Shown here: in pieces, positions 16,501-25,723 of the stretch
Numbering within the stretch: position 1 is the stretch's first letter
Layout: every line of letters begins with the position of its first letter
From: Paracoccaceae bacterium
GTDB lineage: Bacteria; Pseudomonadota; Alphaproteobacteria; Rhodobacterales; Rhodobacteraceae
DNA length: 64,000 nucleotides
Reading direction: 5' to 3'
Assembly: GCA_021775315.1 (NCBI GenBank)
Contig: JAJFIC010000052.1
Location: 82,416-146,415 of the forward strand
Position numbers and translations under genes: made by a program
Notes under the pieces: generated by a model
The model's database searches: none
Seen by the model: the letters and a program-made list of their open reading frames with translations, nothing else
What the model was told of the DNA's origin: nothing

Positions 16501-18796
16501 GTTTCACATCTATCATATAAGGCGAAAACAGCGGCCTTGTCTTCGGTGTGCGGTTTTCTATCAGCAACCGGATCGTCCCAGTGGCTGACACGCTGACTTG
16601 GCCTTTGGTTGATCTGCCGATCCGTTTTCCGGACGCCTCATCATAAACCGATATACGATAGCGGAAATCGGGGTTCTCAAAGCTGACAGAGATTGTCAGA
16701 TCGGCGGGTGTGTCGACCACGTAGCGCCAGAGATCGCCGAAGTCTTCGTTGCCAACATGGCCTTCCGACGGGCCACCCCCCGATATTGTGGCAAAATCCT
16801 CGCCTTTGGGATCGTCACCTGCGTCGCCGCCAGCGCCGTCGGCAAAGGGCACCACTGAAACCTCAAACAGCGCATCCGGTGACATCAGCCGGTAATTGTC
16901 GCCGATGCCAAAGATGAACCCATTGCCTTCGGTATCAACAAAGGTCGCATCGAATGCGGTTCCCGGAATACCCGCGCCGCGCGCTGATTGCGCCGCCGTC
17001 GGGCTGCCATCCGGGGAAAGCATTTCAATCGTCATCGCGGTAGGCGCCGACGCACTTTCCTTTGGGCCGTCGTCTCCGTTCACATATTGCTGCGACTGTA
17101 TCAGTCCGCGAACGACACCGCGCTGCCCCTCATTTGTGGCGACCCGGTAATAGCGGTAGGTGCCACGGTCCAGCAGTTCGCCCAACGTGTAAATGCCGGG
17201 CGGCAACGGCGTCGCAGTTTCAGGTGTCAGCCCGCCCTGAATGGGGTTTTCGCAACTTGGCGCGATGCGAACCGTCTTTTCGACGGCGAATTCAACGATC
17301 TCCTTCAACGCCCCGGCAAGTGCATTTTTGTCGGCAGCGTCCAGATAATCTGTACCGCCAGCCTCGGCCACTGCTTCAAGTTGTTTACGTTGTTCAGCAT
17401 CAAGATCATAGCCGACAACATAGGTCGAAACCGCGACACCGGTGCCGGAAAGATGCGCCGCCACCGCGATCGGATCGCCGCCGCAGGTTTCTTCGCCGTC
17501 GGTTATCAGAACAACAATGCGCCGCGAAGCCCGTACCGATTGCAGGCTTTCCCCGACGGCCGCCAGCGATGCGGCAAGCGGTGTGTAGCCATATGCGGTT
17601 AACGCGTTTGCCGTGCGCGCAACCCGTCGCGATTGGTTGCGTGCAAACGGCACGATTTCCTGGGTGTTGGGGCAGCTCGCTTCGGCGGTTTTGGCCAAGC
17701 GCGTATCAAAGCCATACGCCCAGAGCGAAGTCACGACATTGGCACCGTCTATCCCGGTCACAGCAGCGCCAAGCGCCTCTTTCGCGATTGCCATTTTGGT
17801 TCTTCCCGCTTGCCGCGCCGCCATTGATCCGCTGGCGTCCAGAATGAAGACGAGCGCGACCGGGTCGGGCACAGGTGATGTTTCGCCCGGGTCTATACCT
17901 TTGGAATAATCCAACAGATTGCGGCTCAGCAGATCAAAGGCTGGACAACTTTCGACCCCTGTATCGATCCGACTAAACGCACCACCGCTGTTATTTCCGG
18001 CAAACAATGGCCCGCTCAGGTCGCTCGATGCAGTCTCACCGCCTTCGCCAGCCAATGGTGGCAATTCACCGGGCGGTGTGTCCCCAACCTTTATCGTGCC
18101 GGAACTGCCACCATCAGGCAGCACCTCGTCAATCATCGGTCCGCCTAGTTTGGCAAGGTCTTTGGGCGACGTGATCAGGTAGAAATTTCCGCCCGAAGCC
18201 AGTGCAAGTTCCGCCAAAGAATGCAGCCGTTCAGCCTTGCCGATGGCCACGATGTCAATCGCCACGTCCGGTCCGCTTTGTTCTGCGATCCACAATGGAT
18301 CATCGCGACAACTGGTTACCCCGTCCGTGAAATAAACAACCCTGCCGCCACCGATCGCCTGTAAATCGACAACCGCTTTTTCCAGCGCCGCACTTGGTGC
18401 CACCTGATGTCCATCGGCGGCAAAGCTGCGCGCAAACGCACTGATGTCCGCCGGACTGGGGTTCGTATCAAGCGGATAGTCAATCTTGAACGCGTTGCAA
18501 TCAGCGTTCGGATCACCGCTTGTTCCCGTTGACGCGCGCATGAACGAAACGTCAGTGCGGCCCGCCAAAACGCCAGAAAACCCATCGAGGATTCGTTTCA
18601 CGATATCGATTTTGGGCGCGGCGGTCAGTGCCCATTTACCGGGACGGCCTTCCTGATCGAAAACGACTATTGTCGGCGTGTCTGTGCGAAACACCCCTTG
18701 GACGTCCTGCGCGAAAACAACCTGGGCTGGCAAACAAGCGACAACAAACCCAGTTAAAAACCACCGAACAGACAATGCAATTCTGTTTCTACGCAT
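16493..18796 (-). CDS. Exported double von Willebrand factor A protein
   Basis: A 767-residue protein with a signal peptide ending near residue 29. Residues about 40-230 form a vWA-like domain lacking the DxSxS metal site (VVFDQEGRPGK instead). Residues 313-510 form a second vWA with an intact MIDAS: DASGS at 320-324, T405 and TDGEE at 432-436. The C-terminal part (520-767) is rich in beta strands and glycine and may hold pre-peptidase-like domains. vWA domains bind partner proteins through a metal ion; one silent and one active copy suggests a scaffold. It is first in the three-gene operon. Confidence 0.75.
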   Translation of the reverse strand: MRRNRIALSVRWFLTGFVVACLPAQVVFAQDVQGVFRTDTPTIVVFDQEGRPGKWALTAAPKIDIVKRILDGFSGVLAGRTDVSFMRASTGTSGDPNADCNAFKIDYPLDTNPSPADISAFARSFAADGHQVAPSAALEKAVVDLQAIGGGRVVYFTDGVTSCRDDPLWIAEQSGPDVAIDIVAIGKAERLHSLAELALASGGNFYLITSPKDLAKLGGPMIDEVLPDGGSSGTIKVGDTPPGELPPLAGEGGETASSDLSGPLFAGNNSGGAFSRIDTGVESCPAFDLLSRNLLDYSKGIDPGETSPVPDPVALVFILDASGSMAARQAGRTKMAIAKEALGAAVTGIDGANVVTSLWAYGFDTRLAKTAEASCPNTQEIVPFARNQSRRVARTANALTAYGYTPLAASLAAVGESLQSVRASRRIVVLITDGEETCGGDPIAVAAHLSGTGVAVSTYVVGYDLDAEQRKQLEAVAEAGGTDYLDAADKNALAGALKEIVEFAVEKTVRIAPSCENPIQGGLTPETATPLPPGIYTLGELLDRGTYRYYRVATNEGQRGVVRGLIQSQQYVNGDDGPKESASAPTAMTIEMLSPDGSPTAAQSARGAGIPGTAFDATFVDTEGNGFIFGIGDNYRLMSPDALFEVSVVPFADGAGGDAGDDPKGEDFATISGGGPSEGHVGNEDFGDLWRYVVDTPADLTISVSFENPDFRYRISVYDEASGKRIGRSTKGQVSVSATGTIRLLIENRTPKTRPLFSPYMIDVKHD

Positions 18797-18964
18797 GTCT
18801 AAACTTAGCGCGTGTGGGCGTTCTGGGCTACTCCTTAATAAATGAAAGTCCCTTTGGCGTGGCGATTTCGACTGACAGTGATAAGGACGGCAAAGCTGCC
18901 GCGCTCAGATATCAGAACGCACCGTGTCGAAACCGGCAGCGAATATGGGTTTAACAGCCGCTAA

Positions 18965-20449
18965 TTAGACCACAGTGAACTGCCCCATCATGCCTGCATC
19001 TTCGTGCTCTAAAATATGACAATGGTACATGTAGGGCCGTTCCGGATCTGTATAATTGTCAAACCGAACCAATAGACGGACGATTTCGCCGGGGCTGACA
19101 ACGACCGTGTCTTTGAGACCGGATTCATTCGGCTCTGGTTTTCGACCATCACGATCAAGAATGCGAAATTGCGTATTGTGGATGTGGAACGGATGGGTCA
19201 TCGGCCCCGCATTTTCGATTTCCCAAATCTCAGTTTCACCAATTTTCACCACTTCATCTATGCGCCCGATGTCCATGGATTGCCCGTTGATGTTGAATCC
19301 ACTGCCCAATCCCAACATCCGCATTGGACCCATTCCCGGCATTTCAAGCAGAAACCGACGTGTCCGTGTGGCGTCATTTTCTGACACTGGGGGTAAATCG
19401 GCAAGTTTTGGCGGAATATCCGCAGAGGGCGACAGGGCCTCGCCGGTTCTAAACTCGATCAAATCAAATCTAGGGTTTTGCTCTTGCATCATCATGCCCA
19501 TTCCGGACCCTCTGGATGTGCCTGCGCTTTGCAATATAACTTTCTCATTTGCGATGAAATCTACGACGATTTCCGCGCGCTCGCCCGGGGCAAGGCGAAG
19601 TTGGGACATCTGGACCGGTTCCGGAAGTAAACCACCATCGCTGGCGATCTGTGTGAACTTGCGCCCATCCGTAAACGCCAAGTTGTATATACTGGCATTT
19701 GCGCCGTTGAGCAGACGCAATCGCAATTTGCTATTTGAAACGGCAAAATACGGCAGAACGGTGCCATTGATCAAGGGAACATTCCCCATCATGCCAGCCA
19801 TTTCATCGTGCATTGATCGTTCATAAGGCATGGACCCATCACGGTAAAACCGCCGATCCTGAACGACCAGTGGAATATCATCGACACCATATTCGTTCGG
19901 TAAACCCAATTCTGCGGACGCGTCGTCGTCAATAATAATCATCCCGGCAAGCCCCGACCAAACCTGCGACGCCGTCGCGTGGATTTGATGCGAGTGATAC
20001 CACGTGGTTGACGAGGCTTCATGAACCGTGAACTCGGGCGACCATGTCTGTTGTGGTTGGATGATTTGATGCGGTCCACCATCAGCTTTGGCAGGTAGGT
20101 TCATACCGTGCCAATGCAAGGTTGAATCAAACGTCAGCCCGTTTTTGACATTCATTCGGACGGTTTCACCAGACCGCATCCGCAAAACCGGTCCAAGAAA
20201 ACTCCCGTTAATTCCGTTGGTGTCTGTCTTTAAGCCTGCAAAAAACTCTGTTTGGCCGCTTTGGAGGTTCAGATCGAAAACTCTGACATCGCCTTCGATC
20301 CTGCCGTTGTATAGCGGCGGGATGGCAACAGCGGTGTCGAACGAATACCGGCTTTGCGCGCTGGCATCTGCCCAGTTCAACGCGGCGGCGGATAGTGCAA
20401 GTGCACTGGTTCCTAAAAGAAATCCTCTTCTTGTGTGTTCAGGTTTCAA
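18965..20449 (-). CDS. Multicopper oxidase, CueO-like
   Basis: A 494-residue periplasmic copper oxidase. The Tat signal is visible (RRGFLLGTSALALSAAA from residue 7). Copper ligand motifs occur in order: HWHG, WYHSHQIH, HPFHIH and HCHILEHEDAGMM, giving T1 and T2/T3 sites. Methionine-rich segments (MGMMMQ, MPGMGPMRM) recall the cuprous-oxidase insert of CueO. The start is TTG at 20449, after AAGGA. It follows the His/Met-rich gene by 106 bases, and a CueR-like half-conserved dyad lies in that gap. Probable role: oxidation of Cu(I) for copper tolerance. Confidence 0.88.
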   Translation of the reverse strand: MKPEHTRRGFLLGTSALALSAAALNWADASAQSRYSFDTAVAIPPLYNGRIEGDVRVFDLNLQSGQTEFFAGLKTDTNGINGSFLGPVLRMRSGETVRMNVKNGLTFDSTLHWHGMNLPAKADGGPHQIIQPQQTWSPEFTVHEASSTTWYHSHQIHATASQVWSGLAGMIIIDDDASAELGLPNEYGVDDIPLVVQDRRFYRDGSMPYERSMHDEMAGMMGNVPLINGTVLPYFAVSNSKLRLRLLNGANASIYNLAFTDGRKFTQIASDGGLLPEPVQMSQLRLAPGERAEIVVDFIANEKVILQSAGTSRGSGMGMMMQEQNPRFDLIEFRTGEALSPSADIPPKLADLPPVSENDATRTRRFLLEMPGMGPMRMLGLGSGFNINGQSMDIGRIDEVVKIGETEIWEIENAGPMTHPFHIHNTQFRILDRDGRKPEPNESGLKDTVVVSPGEIVRLLVRFDNYTDPERPYMYHCHILEHEDAGMMGQFTVV

Positions 20450-20495
20450 ATCTTGTCCTTCCAGGTCAATGAATGCGCGTTATCAGTGGAAATCG

Positions 20496-20516
20496 GTATT
20501 CCAGTAGGGGGAAGGT
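20496..20516 (-). promoter_or_regulatory. CueR-like dyad upstream of the multicopper oxidase
   Basis: On the minus strand, ACCTTCC (20516-20510), seven bases, then GGAATAC (20502-20496). The left half and its overlapping TTGACC -35 hexamer match copper-responsive MerR-family (CueR) promoters exactly; the right half keeps only GGAA. I see no convincing -10 at the expected 19-base spacing, so this may be a decayed or different site. Confidence 0.35.
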
Positions 20517-20555
20517 CAACTGCGACAAATGCGGCAATGCACGGTAGACCAAAGT

Positions 20556-21137
20556 TCAGTGCACCATTTTTCCTTGGGCAAGTCCCAAATGATGCGGGGC
20601 ATGATGGTCGCCAACAGCCATCAAACCATAAAACCCTAAGGCCTGAATGACCTGCGCGTCCGCGTCTGAGCTTACAATCCAAATCAAGGATGTCTCGCCG
20701 ACCTCAAAATCACTATGCCAGCCGGTTTCGCCACTCAGAACCGGACCATGTGCCGGGACCATACGCGACGCCGCTTCACCCCCACGCCCCGCAAGGCTGA
20801 TCGTCATCTTAACACCGTTGTCAGTGTTTGACTGGACGACGTTGGTTTCGGTGATCAATGCATCCATGTCGATCAAATGCATCCGTAAACCGTTGATATC
20901 TACGTGCTTCCAGTTTGTTCCCGGATCGTTGCGAAGGATTTTCACGATCTCGGCAATTGAAGCGAAAGCACCCTGACCCGGTTCGTTGACAACCAGCATT
21001 TCCGCGCCCTCACTATGCTGCGAATGCTGCGAATGCTGCATCGTCGTCGAATGGCTAGGGCTGGATTGGGCGATTGCTGGTCCGGTTGTGAATGAAAAGA
21101 GCAGCAGAATTCCGGCAGTCTTTAGGGGAAGTTTCAT
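20556..21137 (-). CDS. Exported His/Met-rich protein of unknown function, copper context
   Basis: A 193-residue protein with a signal peptide ending near residue 23. Next comes a His/Met/Ser tract (MQHSQHSQHSEGAEM) encoded by a perfect 9-base DNA repeat, and the C-terminus is again His-rich (GDHHAPHHLG). Both look suited to binding copper. The middle (about 45-170) is a compact domain I cannot name. It precedes the multicopper oxidase in the same direction. Its start is 40 bases from a divergent Crp/Fnr gene. A periplasmic copper-binding role is inferred from composition and neighbour. Confidence 0.6.
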   Translation of the reverse strand: MKLPLKTAGILLLFSFTTGPAIAQSSPSHSTTMQHSQHSQHSEGAEMLVVNEPGQGAFASIAEIVKILRNDPGTNWKHVDINGLRMHLIDMDALITETNVVQSNTDNGVKMTISLAGRGGEAASRMVPAHGPVLSGETGWHSDFEVGETSLIWIVSSDADAQVIQALGFYGLMAVGDHHAPHHLGLAQGKMVH

Positions 21138-21177
21138 AGGTATTCCTTATCTGTTTTGCTGAACCTATCCGTCTACG

Positions 21178-21792
21178 GTGAATTCAACTATGATTGAAAT
21201 CATGTTAGACAAATTTCCCACGCTCCCCGCCCCATTTGACCGCCTCGATATTTCTGAACGGCACATTGTCCGAACCCAGTCTGGCGGGTTTGTTTTCCAT
21301 CAGGGCGCTACAGCCCATTCGATGTATTTCCTACAAAAAGGCAAAATCAGGTTGGTTCGCCATACAGAAAGCGGCCAACCCGTGACACTATTTCAGGCAT
21401 CCCCGGGTGATTTCGTGGCCGAAGCGTCGCTTTTTACCCCCAATTATCACTGTGATTGCGTTGCCGATCGTAACAGCGTTCTTGTCCGTCTCGAAAAGCC
21501 AGATTGTCTTGATGCCCTTTCATCAAATCCGGAATTCTCGCTGATATATATCGAAAGATTGTCCAAACAGCTTCAGCTTTACAGGCGCCGGATTGAATTG
21601 ATGTCCATCAAACCCGCCAAAGATCGTGTTTGGGCGGCGTTTTGCGACGGTTGGCTGGGCGAAAACATAACCGAATTCGCCTCCACACTCGATCTAACGC
21701 CCGAGGCCACATATCGCGCGCTTGGGCTTTTGGTGAAGGACGGCCTGATAACCAAATCGGGCTACGGGCGGTACACACCTAACCGGGCCTAG
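21178..21792 (+). CDS. Crp/Fnr-family transcriptional regulator
   Basis: About 200 residues: a cyclic-nucleotide-binding-type beta barrel (SGGFVFHQGATAHSMYFLQKGKIRLV) and a C-terminal winged helix (ITEFASTLDLTPEATYRALGLLVKDGLI). It lacks the N-terminal cysteines of Fnr, so it does not carry that 4Fe-4S cluster. Possible starts are GTG at 21178 and ATGs at 21190 and 21205; none has a clear ribosome site. It is divergent from the copper genes with only 40 bases between, so it may control them. Confidence 0.75.
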   Translation: MNSTMIEIMLDKFPTLPAPFDRLDISERHIVRTQSGGFVFHQGATAHSMYFLQKGKIRLVRHTESGQPVTLFQASPGDFVAEASLFTPNYHCDCVADRNSVLVRLEKPDCLDALSSNPEFSLIYIERLSKQLQLYRRRIELMSIKPAKDRVWAAFCDGWLGENITEFASTLDLTPEATYRALGLLVKDGLITKSGYGRYTPNRA

Positions 21793-21959
21793 ATGATTAA
21801 AGCCGTCATCCAAAGGTTTTTGTGGCGTGCCCCTTCTTGCGCATAAAGGTTTGCGCGTTCTTCCGGCGGGCCAACGACAACCGCCAGCCCCCCCCGAGCT
21901 TTGCACGAGATGCTTTGCCCTGCGACTTATCAAACTCAGGCGGCGTGTTTCAGGTACGC

Positions 21960-23792
21960 CTAAGCCTCCATCGCTTCCAGTTCGTCGATCATGCCCGAGA
22001 TCATGGACAATCCCTTGTCCCAGAATTTCGGGTCAGATGCATCAAGGCCAAATGGGGCCAGCAGTTCCTTGTGATGTTTTGATCCGCCTGCCTTCAGCAT
22101 GTCGAAATACTTTGTCTGAAAACCCGGTTCACCTTCCTCATAGACCGCATAAAGCGCGTTCACCAAACCGTCGCCAAAGGCGTATGCATAGACGTAAAAA
22201 GGCGAGTGGATGAAATGCGGGATATAGGCCCAGAACGTTTCATATCCGTCCATGAAATTGAAAACCGGCCCCAGGCTTTCACCCTGCACCGACATCCACA
22301 ACGCATTGATCGCGTCCGGGGTCAGTTCGCCATCTGTTCGGGCCGCATGCAGCTTGCATTCAAAATCATAAAACGCGATCTGGCGGACCACGGTGTTGAT
22401 CATATCCTCGACCTTGCCGGCAAGCAGCGTTTTGCGGGTGGCCTGATCAGGTGCTTCTGACAGCAATTTGCGAAATGTCAGCATTTCACCGAACACACTG
22501 GCGGTTTCGGCCAGCGTCAATGGGGTCGAAGACAGCAATTCACCCTGATCCGCCGCCAACACCTGATGCACCCCGTGGCCAAGTTCATGCGCCAATGTCA
22601 TGACATCGCGGGGTTTACCAAGGTAATTCAGCATCACGTAGGGGTGGGCGTCAGTGACAGTAGGATGGGCAAATGCGCCGGGGGCCTTGCCGGGTTTGGT
22701 CGCAGCGTCTATCCAGCCGAGGTCAAAGAAAGGTTCGGCAATTTTCGCCATTTCGGGGTCGAAATCGGCATAAGCCTCCATCACTGTTTTGCGGGCAGTT
22801 GGCCAGTCAACAAGTGTTGCGTCATCTTGCGGCAGCGGCGCGTTCCGGTCCCAGACTTCCAGCGTTTCCAGCCCCAGCCATTTCGCCTTAAGCGCATAGT
22901 AACGGTGCGACAGTTTTGGATAGGCAGCGACCACGGCGTTGCGGAGCGCCTCGACCACTTCGGGTTCCACATCATTGGCCAGATGGCGCGATGCCTGGGG
23001 CGTCGGCAGGGTACGCCAACGATCCTCAACCTCTTTTTCCTTGGCCAGTGTGTTGGTGATCCGGGCATAAAGTGGCAGGTTTTCTGCAAATACCGCAGCG
23101 ACCGCGCGGGCACCTTTTTCACGTCTGGCACGGTCAGCGTCCGTCAGCAGGTTGAGCGTGCTTTCAAGGTTCAGTTCCTCGCCATCCACGTCAAAAGTAA
23201 GGGCCGCAGTGGTTTCATCAAACAGCCGGTTCCACGCCGTGGCGCCGACAACTGATTGATCATGCAGGAATTTTTCAAGTTCATCAGACAGCTGATAGGG
23301 TTTCATGGCGCGCATGCGATCCAGCACCGGGCGATAGCGGGCCAGATCCGAATTCGCAGCCAGCATCGCTGCAAGCGTTGCGTCCTCGATCCGGTTCATT
23401 TCAAGCGAAAAGAACACGAGGGCCGTGGACATATCCGTGATTGCGCCCTGCATGTCTGCCATGAACTTGGCGCGATCCGCGTCGATTGTGTTTTGGTAAT
23501 ACCGCAATCCGGCAAAGGACATGATCCGCCCGGCGATAGATTGGATTTTCTCATAGCGATGAATACAAGTCAGCATTTCGTCGCCACTTAGCCCTGCCAG
23601 TTTTCCGGCGTAATCGGCAGCAAATGCAGCGCATTCACCTTCCAGCCAATCAAGGTCGCGTGTTATCTCAGGGCCGTCGGATGAGGGGTACAGATCGTCG
23701 AGGTTCCATTCCGGCAGGTCGCCAAATTCACCACTGCCGGTTTCGGCTTTGTCGCGGGTGATTTGAGGGGCGAGAAAGGGAAGTGTGAACAT
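21960..23792 (-). CDS. pepF: Oligoendopeptidase F (M3 family)
   Basis: A 610-residue cytoplasmic zinc peptidase cutting oligopeptides. The M3 active site is HELGH (His402, Glu403, His406) with Glu429 in LTLAET as third ligand; the Y/F-rich C-terminal segment HFIHSPFYVYAYAFG is typical of PepF. The length is normal for the family. A strong hairpin begins six bases upstream of the ATG and includes the likely ribosome site in its arm (separate entry). Confidence 0.9.
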   Translation of the reverse strand: MFTLPFLAPQITRDKAETGSGEFGDLPEWNLDDLYPSSDGPEITRDLDWLEGECAAFAADYAGKLAGLSGDEMLTCIHRYEKIQSIAGRIMSFAGLRYYQNTIDADRAKFMADMQGAITDMSTALVFFSLEMNRIEDATLAAMLAANSDLARYRPVLDRMRAMKPYQLSDELEKFLHDQSVVGATAWNRLFDETTAALTFDVDGEELNLESTLNLLTDADRARREKGARAVAAVFAENLPLYARITNTLAKEKEVEDRWRTLPTPQASRHLANDVEPEVVEALRNAVVAAYPKLSHRYYALKAKWLGLETLEVWDRNAPLPQDDATLVDWPTARKTVMEAYADFDPEMAKIAEPFFDLGWIDAATKPGKAPGAFAHPTVTDAHPYVMLNYLGKPRDVMTLAHELGHGVHQVLAADQGELLSSTPLTLAETASVFGEMLTFRKLLSEAPDQATRKTLLAGKVEDMINTVVRQIAFYDFECKLHAARTDGELTPDAINALWMSVQGESLGPVFNFMDGYETFWAYIPHFIHSPFYVYAYAFGDGLVNALYAVYEEGEPGFQTKYFDMLKAGGSKHHKELLAPFGLDASDPKFWDKGLSMISGMIDELEAMEA

Positions 23793-23797
23793 GCGTT

Positions 23798-23844
23798 TGC
23801 CTGCCTTATGTCTGAGTTTTCAGTCAATGACATAAGGGCAGGCA
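23798..23844 (-). promoter_or_regulatory. Hairpin next to the pepF start codon
   Basis: Arms TGCCTGCCTTATGTC (23798-23812) and GACATAAGGGCAGGCA (23829-23844) pair over 15 bases with one bulged base, and the 16-base loop contains a further CTGA/TCAG pairing. In the pepF message the 3' arm holds AAGGCAGG, the only plausible ribosome site, so the fold would hide it. It could instead be a dyad operator. Confidence 0.55.
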
Positions 23845-23958
23845 AGGGGGGACTTCAAGGCGCATCAGCCTTTGTTATTCGGTGTAGCGGGCGAAGAACT
23901 CAGGCGACAGAGCCGCCGCGCCTTTATGCGGCCACTTCTGTTACTTTGAATCTAATAA

Positions 23959-25011
23959 TTATTTGTGCGATTTCAAGGGCTCAGGGGTGAAATCAAGCGT
24001 GACTGGAAAATGATCGGACGCCGCCAACAAGGCCTCGCGTAGTTCAATATTGCCGTAACAGGCCGGATTATCAAAAGGATGCCAGATTTCCCAGCCCTCG
24101 GTCTGTGGCCGCAGATCGGGCGATACCATGACGTAATCCAACAAAGCATTCAGATAGGCGCGCCGGGGTTTGATGTAAAACCGTGACGTCGCCGGGCCTG
24201 ATGCCGTCCGTGCTGCCATCGCCGCAAAGGCGTGAGGATCATAAAGCATTTTGCTGTCTTCGCCATCACACCCCATGACGATTTCCACCCCGGAATGGCC
24301 GAAAAGATGCTCGTATTCGTCCAACCCCGGCCCGTCGTTCAAATCACCAAGCACGATTACAGGTTCATTCGCTGCCAGATGCGTATCCACACGGCGGCGT
24401 ATCCAAATGCATTGCGCCAACTGTTTGCGGCGGTTTTCGATGGAAATGCGTACCTGTTCTTTCAGGTTTTTAGCACCATGCGGCGCCTTAGATTTGACGT
24501 GAACGCCGATCAGCCGGATAGGTGTGCCGCCCAGCGGTGTCAGTTCGACCTCAATTGGGGGTTTTGAAAACGTGACGGTTTCAAACGTTGCGTCGATGTT
24601 CAGGTCCATGCGCAAAGTGGTGTCAAACCGGGGTGCGGCGTCGGGCTGGTGGCTGTCCTTGGTGTCGCCTTTTGGATCATGGCGCGCTGTCAGTGCCGCC
24701 GGGTCGTACATCAGGGTAAGTTCTTGCTGGGTTTCGTTGGCGAAACCGCCAACGGCGCGAGTGGTCCGCAGATCAAAGGTTTTGGCGAACCGTTCCAACG
24801 CGCGGGTCGATGACTGCTTGTGGCCGCTGTTTGGGGCCTCGACAATCAAAATTGCGTCGGCGTCAACGGCGGTCAGCACTTTGGCAATCGCCTCGATCTG
24901 TTGGGCGCGGGTTATGTTGTGGCGGCCTGACCATTTTCCATCGGTTAAAAGCCTGTCGTTTTTGCTGAACAGGCTGGCGAACCATTCGACGTTATAGGTG
25001 GCGATGCGCAT
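23959..25011 (-). CDS. Endonuclease/exonuclease/phosphatase-family protein
   Basis: A 350-residue protein of the EEP superfamily (metal-dependent phosphoester cleavage). Motifs in order: MRIATYNVEWFASLF at the N-terminus, LIVEAPN, GVHVKSKAPHG, VLGDLNDG and the closing ASDHFPVTLDF. These give the Asn, Glu, Asp and His catalytic set. There is no signal peptide. Its start overlaps the end of the following DnaJ-domain gene by one base, so the two are co-transcribed. Substrate unknown. Confidence 0.85.
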   Translation of the reverse strand: MRIATYNVEWFASLFSKNDRLLTDGKWSGRHNITRAQQIEAIAKVLTAVDADAILIVEAPNSGHKQSSTRALERFAKTFDLRTTRAVGGFANETQQELTLMYDPAALTARHDPKGDTKDSHQPDAAPRFDTTLRMDLNIDATFETVTFSKPPIEVELTPLGGTPIRLIGVHVKSKAPHGAKNLKEQVRISIENRRKQLAQCIWIRRRVDTHLAANEPVIVLGDLNDGPGLDEYEHLFGHSGVEIVMGCDGEDSKMLYDPHAFAAMAARTASGPATSRFYIKPRRAYLNALLDYVMVSPDLRPQTEGWEIWHPFDNPACYGNIELREALLAASDHFPVTLDFTPEPLKSHK

Positions 25012-25691
25012 TACGGATGGGTGGCCTGGATGTGTTCCCAGGCATTGTTGATGGCGATCAGCTTGCGGGTGGCAAGGTTCACGGCCTCTTTAGGCACACC
25101 GCGCGCCAACATTTGGTCGGGGTGGGTTTCGCGCACGGCCTTTCGCCAAGCGGTACGAATTTCTGCGATATTCGTATCGGGATCAACGCCCAGAACTGCA
25201 TAGGCATCAGGTGCTGCATCAGGGGCAAATCTTGTGCGCAATGTTCTGAACCTGCGATCGCTCAGGCCAAAAATATTCGCGACGGAATGGATGAAATCAT
25301 CCTCTTTCGGGTGATATTCGCCATCCGCCATCGCGATGAAAAACAAGCCTTCCAGCAAATCCTCTAGCACGGGCGCATTGCCTTGAAACATTGTGGCGAT
25401 GGAGCGTGCATAGGTTTCGTAGCCCGTGATGTCGGTGCGGGCCAGATTGAACACCCGGGCTGCCTGTGCCTCTTCTTCCTTAGGGATATGAAAAACCTCA
25501 CGGAACGCTGTCACCTCGTCTTTGGTGACCTGCCCATCCGCTTTGGCCATTTTAGCACCAAGTGCGATTACAGCAATGGCGAACGCGACCGAGCGTTCCG
25601 GCGGCGTGCGCAGTTTTTCAAAAACGTGGCTGAGGCTTTCACCCTGTGCAAGGGCGGAAACTGCGTCAGCGATTCGGGACCAAAGGGACAT
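25011..25691 (-). CDS. TerB-DnaJ domain protein, DjlA-like
   Basis: A 226-residue protein. Residues about 30-150 form a TerB-like all-helical domain (AIAVIALGAKMAKADGQVTKDE...IAMADGEYHPKEDDFI). The last 65 form a J domain with the HPD motif (ETHPDQ) that stimulates DnaK. DjlA has the same domain order plus a membrane anchor, which is absent here. It lies immediately upstream of the EEP-family gene. Confidence 0.85.
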   Translation of the reverse strand: MSLWSRIADAVSALAQGESLSHVFEKLRTPPERSVAFAIAVIALGAKMAKADGQVTKDEVTAFREVFHIPKEEEAQAARVFNLARTDITGYETYARSIATMFQGNAPVLEDLLEGLFFIAMADGEYHPKEDDFIHSVANIFGLSDRRFRTLRTRFAPDAAPDAYAVLGVDPDTNIAEIRTAWRKAVRETHPDQMLARGVPKEAVNLATRKLIAINNAWEHIQATHP

Positions 25692-25723
25692 TGTCTGCTC
25701 AGTGTTTGCCGATTTCGGCGGGG

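Noticed and set aside
23880..23945. Short minus-strand frame ending GAAALSPEFFARYTE before a stop
   Set aside because: It looks protein-like, but the frame is closed by a stop just upstream and has no start codon; too short to call, possibly a gene remnant.
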